The translations under genes and the position numbers were made by a program. A DNA stretch of 15,747 nucleotides from Alphaproteobacteria bacterium. Its GTDB lineage: Bacteria; Pseudomonadota; Alphaproteobacteria; Puniceispirillales; Puniceispirillaceae. Within the stretch, counting starts at the first letter, position 1; the number at the start of each line of letters is the position of its first letter. The notes below the pieces were generated by a model, which was not told the origin of the DNA, made no database searches, and saw nothing but the letters and a program-made list of their open reading frames with translations. This document shows positions 8,485 through 14,474 of this stretch, piece after piece. The stretch spans positions 1-15,747 of the forward strand of contig WTJO01000107.1 of assembly GCA_011524805.1 (NCBI GenBank), written 5' to 3'.

Positions 8485-9012
8485 ATGATGATGACTCCTG
8501 CCCTGTTTCTTGATCGGGATGACACTGTGCTAGTGGATACAGGCTATATGTACGATATAGCAGATTTCACCTGGATCACGGGCGCGCCACAGGCATTAAG
8601 ATTTGCGAATCAGCAGAAGATACAGGTATTTATCGTCACCAATCAGGGCGGCATCGGCAGAGGGTTCTATACAGAGGCTCAGATGCATCTATTTCATCGT
8701 AAGCTGATAGATGAGACAGCACAGGCGGGGGGCGCAATTACCGATATTGCCTTTTGCCCACACCATCCGCTAGCCACTATACCGGCGTTAAAAACACCTT
8801 GTCCCTGTCGCAAGCCAGAAGCTGGCATGCTGATACAGCTTGCCAAGAAATGGCAGATTGATTTATCACGTTCGGTGATGATTGGCGACAAAGAGTCTGA
8901 TGTAACAGCAGGCAAGACAGCAGGCTGTCACAGCGTGCTATTTGACCCTGCAGCAAATTTATTTGACTGTGTGCGTTCGTCACTGGCACAAGCCGGACTG
9001 ATTGCGCTATAA
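8485..9012 (+). CDS. gmhB: GmhB-like HAD phosphatase (D,D-heptose 1,7-bisphosphate phosphatase family)
   Basis: GmhB removes the C7 phosphate of D-glycero-D-manno-heptose 1,7-bisphosphate in the cytoplasm during ADP-heptose synthesis for LPS core. The 175 residues match the E. coli protein along their length: LDRDDTV near the N terminus (the HAD nucleophile DxD), VTNQGGIGRG (motif II region), the zinc site FCPHHP...CPCRKP, PEAGML, and motif IV MIGDKESDV. The usual DRDGT has become DRDDT here. Three ATG codons lie in tandem at 8485, 8488 and 8491. AGGA at 8479-8482 is spaced best for the second or third, so the true start may be 3-6 bases later. No other heptose genes are in the window, so a related sugar or histidinol-type phosphate is possible. 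The next gene starts seven bases after its stop. Confidence 0.8.
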   Translation: MMMTPALFLDRDDTVLVDTGYMYDIADFTWITGAPQALRFANQQKIQVFIVTNQGGIGRGFYTEAQMHLFHRKLIDETAQAGGAITDIAFCPHHPLATIPALKTPCPCRKPEAGMLIQLAKKWQIDLSRSVMIGDKESDVTAGKTAGCHSVLFDPAANLFDCVRSSLAQAGLIAL

Positions 9013-9019
9013 GATAGCT

Positions 9020-10261
9020 ATGATAGACACGCATTCACAACATCAGGTGATCCTGACAGGTAATGGGCTGACCGCACAGATTATGGCCTTATGTCTGTAT
9101 CATGCCGGATGCAATGTTCTGTGGCTGGCCGGAAAACCCATGGCCGGACAGGAAAAAACAGCACCGGATAACCGCACAACAACCATCCATCAGGCTGGCA
9201 TGAAAATGCTTGATGCGCTGGGCATCACGCCCCTGCTCGCCAGCCCTGCATGGCCGATAAACCGTATTCTGGTGTCTGACAGACCTGCAGATGACCGTAT
9301 TTCAGGCCAGAAAAAAGACGTTTACAAAACAGACTGGCCAATGGACTGGCATCATGACCAGCCCATGGCGCATGTCGTGCTAAATCATGATTTACAACAG
9401 GCATGCAACATTCTTATAGACCGCTATCAGATACATCCCAAACAGGTAAATATCACCACCATCAACAAGACTGGTAGGCGGCTGGTGATAGATTCAGATG
9501 GTACAGAATATCCGTTTGATTTGCTGGTTATCTGTGCTGGCGGACGCACCAAATTAATCGGACAGGCAGGCTTCAGAAAAATCAGCCAGAAAGCAGGCCA
9601 GACAGCACTTGTCGGCATGCTGGCCAGCTCAACCCCGACCGAACATACAGCCTATCAGCGCTTTCTGGCAGAAGGGCCACTTGCGCTGATGGCCATGGAT
9701 GACAGGCATTTCTCGCTTGTCTGGACAGTTTCTGACCAGAGTGCCGACAGGCTTATGGCGCTTGACCTGCCAGAACTTGATAGCGAATTAAACCGCCAGT
9801 TTGGAGAACAGGCAGGACAGTTGAGATTTTGTGCGCCACCTTTGCGCTGGCCATTATCGCCACATTATGTCCGCAAGATTGCAAAAGACGGTATTGTGCT
9901 GGCAGGGGATTCAGCCCATGGGCTTCATCCGCTTGCAGGGATGGGATTGAACCTGGGGCTGGCAGATGCCGCCTGCCTGCTAGATTGTCTGATGCAGGCA
10001 AGAAAAAGAGGGCTGACCCCCGCCCATATCAGCATTTGCGATCGCTATCAGGCACAAAGGCAGGCAGAAATACTTGCCCTTAGCGCCACAACCCAGTTGC
10101 TCAATAGATGGTTCTCACGACCTGAGGGGCTGGTAAGGATGGTTGGCGGGGTCGGGATGAGCCTTGTCGGCAGGTCTGTGATAATGGGACAGCTAAAACA
10201 GCTGGCCATGGGTGGCAGGCTTAGCCGGCCTCAGCTTTTTTCAGGTAAATTGCCACAATAA
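9020..10261 (+). CDS. UbiH/COQ6-family FAD-dependent monooxygenase (probable ubiquinone-ring hydroxylase)
   Basis: Members of this flavoprotein family hydroxylate the aromatic ring of ubiquinone precursors at the inner membrane; UbiH, UbiF, UbiI, UbiL and UbiM differ in the carbon attacked. With the ATG at 9020 the protein has 413 residues. An N-terminal Rossmann motif reads VILTGNGLTAQIMA, a slightly unusual GNG version of GxGxxG. The diagnostic UbiH/COQ6 signature is GIVLAGDSAHGLHPLAGMGLNLGL near residue 290, containing the GD motif that contacts FAD ribose. The C terminus is helical. An upstream in-frame TTG at 9002 would overlap the gmhB-like gene by 11 bases; I prefer the ATG, seven bases after that gene's stop, although its ribosome binding site is weak. 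The carbon specificity is not readable from the sequence. Confidence 0.82.
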   Translation: MIDTHSQHQVILTGNGLTAQIMALCLYHAGCNVLWLAGKPMAGQEKTAPDNRTTTIHQAGMKMLDALGITPLLASPAWPINRILVSDRPADDRISGQKKDVYKTDWPMDWHHDQPMAHVVLNHDLQQACNILIDRYQIHPKQVNITTINKTGRRLVIDSDGTEYPFDLLVICAGGRTKLIGQAGFRKISQKAGQTALVGMLASSTPTEHTAYQRFLAEGPLALMAMDDRHFSLVWTVSDQSADRLMALDLPELDSELNRQFGEQAGQLRFCAPPLRWPLSPHYVRKIAKDGIVLAGDSAHGLHPLAGMGLNLGLADAACLLDCLMQARKRGLTPAHISICDRYQAQRQAEILALSATTQLLNRWFSRPEGLVRMVGGVGMSLVGRSVIMGQLKQLAMGGRLSRPQLFSGKLPQ

Positions 10262-10266
10262 TGGCC

Positions 10267-10287
10267 TTGGCACCATTTTTGTGCCGG
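10267..10287. terminator. Hairpin between convergent monooxygenase and DUF971 genes
   Basis: GGCAC (10269-10273) and GTGCC (10281-10285) form a 5-bp stem around a T-rich 7-base loop, and two G-T pairs extend it outward. It lies in the 49-base gap between convergent genes. No T tract follows, so it is at best a moderate or factor-assisted terminator. Confidence 0.35.
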
Positions 10288-10310
10288 CAGCGGCCTCATA
10301 TCATCTTTGC

Positions 10311-10658
10311 CTATCTCATTTTGGCAGCGCGCTGATGATAATCTGCCATCATTTCCTGCTGGTGTTCTGCATAATCTGCCAGTAACGCCCAGCTATAAAT
10401 ACCTGTATCATGGCCATCATCAAAGCTGATTCTAATAGCGTAATTTCCGACAGGATGAATGGCGGTTATTTTTACATCCTGCTTATCCAGCGGCGTGACT
10501 TTAGCACCTGCCCCATGTCCCTGCACTTCGGCGCTCGGGGATTCAACCCGCAGTAATTCGGCAGATAATTCAGCCACAACCCCGTTGGAAAACCCTATTG
10601 TCAGACGCTGTTTATCTGAACTGCATCTGATTTCTGTTGGCTTGATAGCGGTTGTCAT
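10311..10658 (-). CDS. DUF971 / gamma-butyrobetaine hydroxylase N-terminal-like protein
   Basis: This 115-residue protein is a stand-alone DUF971 domain, the fold found at the N terminus of gamma-butyrobetaine hydroxylase. The family core is recognisable: a strand pair LTIGFSNGVVAELSAELLRVESPSAEVQGHG, then VKITAIHPVGNYAIRISFDDGHDTGIYSWALLADY. The DGHxTGIYSW part is the best-conserved segment of these proteins. Small stand-alone members are often linked with iron-sulfur or metal-related genes, but their biochemical role is not settled and none can be read here. It is the last gene of the minus-strand run. Its ribosome binding site AGGAA (10665-10669) overlaps the TAG stop of the Trm112-like gene, so the two are very likely cotranslated. 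Confidence 0.85.
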   Translation of the reverse strand: MTTAIKPTEIRCSSDKQRLTIGFSNGVVAELSAELLRVESPSAEVQGHGAGAKVTPLDKQDVKITAIHPVGNYAIRISFDDGHDTGIYSWALLADYAEHQQEMMADYHQRAAKMR

Positions 10659-10664
10659 ATGCTG

Positions 10665-10670
10665 TTCCTA
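10665..10670 (-). promoter_or_regulatory. Ribosome binding site of DUF971 gene, overlapping the upstream stop codon
   Basis: TAGGAA contains both the stop codon TAG of the Trm112-like gene and AGGAA placed about six bases before the DUF971 ATG. This fixes the start at 10658 and suggests translational coupling. Confidence 0.6.
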
Positions 10671-10910
10671 TACAGTATGGCGGGACGGTGAACGGCCGGC
10701 AATCTGCTCAATTTCTGCATCTGTCAGCCGCCGTGCATCAGTTATACGCATCATTGCCTGCCCGTCAACCAGCCGATAGCCATAGCCTGACTGACAGGAA
10801 ATTAATTCTGCTGTTGCAGGGTGATAAATTAATGGTGTGAGACTTATCGGACAGACAAGCCTGTCGATAAAATGCGAAATTGCTGACAGGTGTGGCGGTT
10901 TTTGTGTCAT
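10668..10910 (-). CDS. Trm112-like (YcaR family) small protein
   Basis: This is an 80-residue protein of the Trm112 family. In eukaryotes and archaea Trm112 is the activator subunit of several tRNA, rRNA and release-factor methyltransferases; the bacterial short forms are mostly uncharacterised. The core is clear: LVCPISLTPLIYHPATAELIS, then GYGYRLVDGQAMMRITDARRLTD. The usual bacterial form reads LxxLxCPxxxxPL...LxxxxxxxxYPIxDGIPxML. Only one CxxC-like cysteine position remains, plus a second cysteine in ISCQSGYG, so a full four-cysteine zinc site is absent, as in many bacterial members. It sits 63 bases after the LON-domain gene and directly before DUF971. The same LON/Trm112 adjacency is one I know from Alphaproteobacteria. 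Confidence 0.85.
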   Translation of the reverse strand: MTQKPPHLSAISHFIDRLVCPISLTPLIYHPATAELISCQSGYGYRLVDGQAMMRITDARRLTDAEIEQIAGRSPSRHTV

Positions 10911-10973
10911 GACACTATCTCGCTCATACTGACATGTCCCCGAACATTTGCCCCCGCATCAATAGGCGCCCCG

Positions 10974-11648
10974 TTAATGTCTGGGCGAAATCTCATCCTG
11001 ATCAGCATGGGCGGCCATTTCCATAATAGCAATCAGTAACTGTGTGCGGCTATCCAGATCTTCAGCTTCCAGCAATGCCTGTTTTTCAGGCACAGAAAAC
11101 GGGCATATCATTGACAGGGTGGAAATAAGCCGTTCATCTTCACATGCCTCAATATGTTCCCAGTCTGCCTGAAATCCTTTCACATCAAAATAATGGCGCA
11201 GAATATTTGCCAGCTTGTCTCTATTTACCGCGCTGTCATCAACCATCAGGTCTGATGCGAACTGGTGCCAGTTACATCTGCCAACCAGATAGCCGTCGTC
11301 ACATTCAAGCGCTCCTTCACACTGAAACCGTGCCACCCCTGAGAGAGTGATCAAAATGCGGCCATCATCTGATTCATTAAAAGATGAAATCCGGCCGGCA
11401 CATCCAATATGATACAGGCTGTCCGTATCTTCACTTTGGTCGGAAAGCTCATCTTTTGGCTGTATCATCCCTATCAGCCTGTGCGGGCTGGCAATTGCAT
11501 CACGCACCATCGCCAGATAGCGAGGCTCAAAAATATTAAGCGGCAGGCGGCCTCCCGGTAATAACAATGCGCCCGGAAGCGGAAATAACGGTATCTGGGC
11601 AGGCAATTCATCAAACAGGGGTTCGAACGGCCCTCTTGGCTTTGACAT
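10974..11648 (-). CDS. LON N-terminal (substrate-binding) domain protein
   Basis: This protein has only the N-terminal substrate-recognition domain of Lon protease, with no AAA+ ATPase or Ser-Lys protease part. With the ATG at 11648 it is 224 residues, the usual size for stand-alone LON-domain proteins. The family start is visible as PAQIPLFPLPGALLLPGGRLPLNIFEPRYLAMV, followed by IGMIQP and a later GCAGRISSFNESDDGRILITLSGVARF. The C-terminal half is helical. A GTG at 11657 would add three residues, but AGGA lies ten bases before the ATG and only one base before the GTG, so ATG is preferred. Function of stand-alone LON proteins in bacteria is not well known; a role in protein quality control is an inference from its neighbours, a CnoX-like chaperone and a tRNA-editing protein. 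Confidence 0.87.
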   Translation of the reverse strand: MSKPRGPFEPLFDELPAQIPLFPLPGALLLPGGRLPLNIFEPRYLAMVRDAIASPHRLIGMIQPKDELSDQSEDTDSLYHIGCAGRISSFNESDDGRILITLSGVARFQCEGALECDDGYLVGRCNWHQFASDLMVDDSAVNRDKLANILRHYFDVKGFQADWEHIEACEDERLISTLSMICPFSVPEKQALLEAEDLDSRTQLLIAIMEMAAHADQDEISPRH

Positions 11649-11760
11649 TTGCAGCACATCCTATGGCTGTTTCTGGCTTTCAGCTTCAGGCACCGGCTGC
11701 TCATAGCCGTCCCCCTTTGAACTGCCACATTGCCCTTATCGTTCAAGATAGTGCAGCTGT

Positions 11761-12660
11761 TCAGGAAAACAAATAGGTTGATAATTTTCGTCTTGCAGTT
11801 ATCACATCCGGATGGGTGGGTCCCAGTGCTGTGAAACATTCCAGCAGTTGCGTGCGTGCCGCGCCATCCTGCCAGCTTGCATCACGTTTGATGGAGGCAA
11901 GCAATATCTCCATCGCTTCTGAATGCTCGGACGCAGCAAATAAGGCCATTGCCAGATCAATATGACACTGGTGATCGTCTGGTGCGCCTGCCAGCTTTGA
12001 TCTCAGTGAGTCAATTTCAGATGCACTGCCAGCCCCTTTTTCGGCAATTTCAACAGCTGATACAGCTTCTCTCATTTCTGCCTGCTCGCATTTTTCAGGG
12101 TCTAGCTCGTTCAGAATTTCGCGTGCCTGTTCAACCTCGCCCATCATCACAAGCGTGCGCACAAGACCGGCCAGCGCATCAAGCGATTCAGGCAGCTGCG
12201 CCATCGCAGACTGAAACTGCATCATTGCCTGTTCTGGCTGATTATCCATCAATGCCTGTTTGCCAGCCTCAAGAAAGGCTGAAATATCTGGTGCGCCTGG
12301 CGCCATATCTGCCAGCTTATCCACAAATTGACGTACCGCAGATTCAGCTTGCGCACCGGCGAAGGCATCAACCGGCCTGCCTTCAACAATCCCGAACACA
12401 GTCGGGACTGACTGGACACGCATTTGCGCGGCAATCTCCTGATTTTCGTCAATATTGACACGTGCCAGCCTGATATTTTCTTTCTCGCCAGCGACCTTTT
12501 CAAGCACAGGGCCTAGCTGCTTGCAGGGACCGCACCATGGCGCCCAGAACTGGACGATAACAGCCTTCTGCTTGCTTGCCTCTATGACCTCCTGCATAAA
12601 GTTCTGGGCTGTTACATCAATAATATCTTCTGTCTGTTCCGAACCGATAATCTGTTCCAT
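11761..12660 (-). CDS. cnoX: Thioredoxin-domain/TPR protein, CnoX (YbbN)-like chaperedoxin
   Basis: The protein of 299 residues has an N-terminal thioredoxin fold with active site FWAPWCGPCKQLGPVLEKV (Cys43, Cys46) and the cis-proline segment VQSVPTVFGIVEGRPVDAF. From about residue 130 to the end it has helical TPR-like repeats rich in Ala, Glu and Leu, as in YbbN/CnoX. CnoX is a holdase that protects proteins from oxidative damage and hands clients to GroEL. E. coli CnoX lacks a working CxxC motif, whereas the Caulobacter type keeps CGPC, as here, so this one should also be redox active. The start is fixed by a perfect AAGGAG six bases upstream, which overlaps the stop codon of the ProXp-ala-like gene. 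Assignment to CnoX rather than another thioredoxin fusion rests on overall architecture. Confidence 0.88.
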   Translation of the reverse strand: MEQIIGSEQTEDIIDVTAQNFMQEVIEASKQKAVIVQFWAPWCGPCKQLGPVLEKVAGEKENIRLARVNIDENQEIAAQMRVQSVPTVFGIVEGRPVDAFAGAQAESAVRQFVDKLADMAPGAPDISAFLEAGKQALMDNQPEQAMMQFQSAMAQLPESLDALAGLVRTLVMMGEVEQAREILNELDPEKCEQAEMREAVSAVEIAEKGAGSASEIDSLRSKLAGAPDDHQCHIDLAMALFAASEHSEAMEILLASIKRDASWQDGAARTQLLECFTALGPTHPDVITARRKLSTYLFS

Positions 12661-12666
12661 CCCTAA

Positions 12667-12672
12667 CTCCTT
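12667..12672 (-). promoter_or_regulatory. Strong ribosome binding site of cnoX, overlapping the upstream stop codon
   Basis: AAGGAG stands six bases before the cnoX ATG at 12660. Its first two bases are part of the TAA stop (12671-12673) of the upstream editing-protein gene. This is the best Shine-Dalgarno sequence seen in the window and suggests high, coupled expression of cnoX. Confidence 0.75.
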
Positions 12673-13204
12673 AAATGTCTGTCCATTCTATCTGCACATC
12701 TAGCGACTCAAGAAAGGCCTGTGTTGTATCAGGGCACATTGCCACTGTTCTGTCATTGACCAGAGGGTGCATATAAAGATAGCGGCACTGGCGCAGAGAT
12801 GCATCCATAATCAGCCTGACCTGATGCGCCCTGCCATTGACCATTGATAATGGTGTAACCGCCCCCGGCCTGACTCCCAATATCTCAAACAGCCTGTCTG
12901 CCGAACCAAAGGAAAATCTGCCAGCTCCTAGCAGTTCTGCAAGTGATTTCAGATCAACATCTTTATCTTCAGGCAGAACAACCAGAAAATTCTGTTTACG
13001 CTTATCTCGTAAAAACAGGTTTTTAATATGACCGCCGCCATCTTCGGCAGATAGAAAACCATCTCTGACCTGTTTTGAATCCTGTACGGTGCGCAACGGG
13101 ATATGGTCAATCCGCTGATACTCAAATCCTGCATCTGCCAGCATCTCTAGAAGCCTGTCAGAAGAAATCGGCAGGCTGTCCTGATATTGTGATGATGCAT
13201 CCAT
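12671..13204 (-). CDS. YbaK/ProXp-ala-type prolyl-tRNA editing protein (Ala-tRNA(Pro) deacylase)
   Basis: Stand-alone ProXp-ala (also called PrdX) proteins resemble the INS editing domain of prolyl-tRNA synthetase and hydrolyse Ala-tRNA(Pro), preventing Ala-for-Pro misincorporation. The 177 residues carry the family core in order: HIPLRTVQDSK, GGGHIKNLFLRDKR with the catalytic-type Lys61, FSFGSADRLFEILGVRPGAVTPLSMVN, and YLYMHPLVNDRTVAM. The PGxVTP and HPLxND segments are typical of ProXp-ala rather than YbaK. Such free-standing forms are common in Alphaproteobacteria, whose ProRS lacks the INS domain. It starts the minus-strand run, with AGGA eight bases before the ATG. Its promoter should be in 13205-13427, next to the nested inverted repeat. 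Distinction from other ProX subfamilies would need an alignment. Confidence 0.87.
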   Translation of the reverse strand: MDASSQYQDSLPISSDRLLEMLADAGFEYQRIDHIPLRTVQDSKQVRDGFLSAEDGGGHIKNLFLRDKRKQNFLVVLPEDKDVDLKSLAELLGAGRFSFGSADRLFEILGVRPGAVTPLSMVNGRAHQVRLIMDASLRQCRYLYMHPLVNDRTVAMCPDTTQAFLESLDVQIEWTDI

Positions 13205-13259
13205 ATTTTTTTCCTGCCTGTAGGGCGTGCGCCTGAAGCTGTTTATGTCCGGCCAGTCA

Positions 13260-13301
13260 TTGTAATGTTTCCTGATATAAATATATATCTGTCAATTACA
13301 A
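13260..13301. repeat. Nested inverted repeat in divergent regulatory region
   Basis: An outer perfect 7-bp inverted repeat, TTGTAAT (13260-13266) and ATTACAA (13295-13301), encloses an inner perfect 6-bp one, GATATA (13274-13279) and TATATC (13284-13289), with a 4-base AATA loop. The two dyads have nearly the same centre. On one strand it could fold into a hairpin with a 7/5 internal loop; as DNA it resembles a double operator. It lies 56-97 bases before the ProXp-ala-like start and about 130 bases before the oxidoreductase start. Confidence 0.45.
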
Positions 13302-13337
13302 GATAAATCCGGTGAACACTGTAACGAAATGCAACGA

Positions 13338-13366
13338 TTGACCTGTATCTGCTTGCTTTTTATAAC
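13338..13366 (+). promoter_or_regulatory. Sigma70-type promoter for the amino-sugar gene pair
   Basis: TTGACC (13338-13343), an exact 17-base spacer and TATAAC (13361-13366) match consensus at five of six positions in each box. It is the best promoter candidate seen in the window and faces the Gfo/Idh/MocA gene, with a predicted 5' leader of about 55 bases. An inverted repeat, TGCTTG (13350-13355) and CAAGCA (13366-13371), covers the -10 box and could be a repressor site. Confidence 0.65.
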
Positions 13367-13371
13367 AAGCA
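13350..13371. promoter_or_regulatory. Candidate operator over the -10 box
   Basis: A perfect 6-bp inverted repeat with a 10-base A+T-only-but-one centre surrounds and touches the TATAAC box of the promoter at 13338-13366. A protein bound here would block RNA polymerase. No regulator gene is in the window, so this rests on symmetry and position only. Confidence 0.3.
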
Positions 13372-13427
13372 TGAGATCCAGCCTGTTCCTGCCAGAATAT
13401 TGCTTTGCAGGATATAAATAATGTGTA

Positions 13428-14447
13428 ATGAGCGCCATGCAGTCAGCCCCGAAAGATAGCCTACCCTCTATATCTATGGCACTGGTCGGGTGCGGCATGT
13501 GGGGGCGCAATATTGCGCGCAACCTAGGCGCGCTTAATTTGCTGGCTGGTGTGTGCGATACAAATTCGGATAATGCAAACAGCTTTGCGGCTACATTTAA
13601 TGTCCCTGCCTACAGGCTTGAGGAAATACTGGCAGATGATGCTATTTCGGCATTAGCTATCACAAGCCCTGCACAAAGCCACTGCCAGATTGCCTGTGCC
13701 GCGCTAGAGGCTGGCAAACATGTCTATATCGAAAAGCCTATGGCGATGAGCCTTGATGAGGCCAGACAGATTGAAACAGCCGCATTACAGGCCGAAAAAC
13801 AGGTGATGATAGGCCATCTTATCAGATATCATCCCGGCTTTATCGCACTGGCAGACCAGCTTGAGAAGGGCATAATCGGAGAGATTTATCATATTCAGGC
13901 CAACAGGCTGGCAATGGGGCGTATCCGTGATACTGAATCAGTATTGCTTGATCTGTGTCCGCATGATCTATCCTTAATTCTGTCTATTATGAAACAGCAG
14001 CCAGCCTATCTGGCATGTCATGGCATATCACATATCACTGCCGGCATTGCCGATAGTGTAACAACCTCCATGCGGTTTTCATCTGGTATCACTGCCCAGA
14101 TGCAGACAAGCTGGATACATCCTGTCAAGGAACATAAATTCACGGTTACCGGCAGCAAAGGCTCAATCGTGTTTGATGATACTCGGCCATGGCATGAAAA
14201 GCTGTGTGTCTATTCCGATAATATCACTAGTGATAATGGAGTATTTTCGATTGAACGCGCGCCAGCACACTATATCGAACTGGAAGAAGATGAGCCGTTA
14301 AAATGCGAAATGAGAGCCTTTGCAACAAGCTGTGCCAGCAATATTCCGGCACCAACGGGGCTGGCAGAAGGGCTGGCTGTCCAGCAGACACTTGAGACAA
14401 TGATGACACATTATATTGATATATCATCTGCTGGCCGCAATGGTTAA
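13428..14447 (+). CDS. Gfo/Idh/MocA-family NAD(P)-dependent oxidoreductase (nucleotide-sugar 3-dehydrogenase candidate)
   Basis: The 339-residue protein has an N-terminal Rossmann fold, ALVGCGMWGRNIARNL (about 18-33), then the family mark EKP in HVYIEKPMAMSLDEA (102-104), and a C-terminal alpha/beta domain with MIGHLIRYHPGFIALADQL and DLCPHDLSLIL, where His179 and Asp180 are in the catalytic region. The HxxRxHP and CPHDxS pattern is shared with oxidoreductases that oxidise C3 of UDP-GlcNAc or UDP-GlcNAcA in amino-sugar synthesis. The next gene, a WbpE-like aminotransferase 27 bases on, strongly supports that role. The start is uncertain: AGGA (13409-13412) is 15 bases from the ATG at 13428, too far, but eight bases from an out-of-frame ATG at 13421. 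Met17 (13476) directly precedes the Rossmann strand and is an alternative start. Confidence 0.82.
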   Translation: MSAMQSAPKDSLPSISMALVGCGMWGRNIARNLGALNLLAGVCDTNSDNANSFAATFNVPAYRLEEILADDAISALAITSPAQSHCQIACAALEAGKHVYIEKPMAMSLDEARQIETAALQAEKQVMIGHLIRYHPGFIALADQLEKGIIGEIYHIQANRLAMGRIRDTESVLLDLCPHDLSLILSIMKQQPAYLACHGISHITAGIADSVTTSMRFSSGITAQMQTSWIHPVKEHKFTVTGSKGSIVFDDTRPWHEKLCVYSDNITSDNGVFSIERAPAHYIELEEDEPLKCEMRAFATSCASNIPAPTGLAEGLAVQQTLETMMTHYIDISSAGRNG

Positions 14448-14474
14448 GCGGCACAGATAAGGGGCTATTTTCCG

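Noticed and set aside
10904..10915. Perfect 12-base palindrome GTGTCATGACAC over the Trm112-like start codon
   Set aside because: Several 12-base palindromes are expected by chance in a window of this size, and the centre is simply the ATG flanked by complementary bases. There is no other sign of an operator.
11474..11839. A 121-codon minus-strand frame crossing the LON gene start and the end of cnoX
   Set aside because: It overlaps two well-recognised genes in another frame and has no family-like sequence. Only about 100 bases of it are intergenic.
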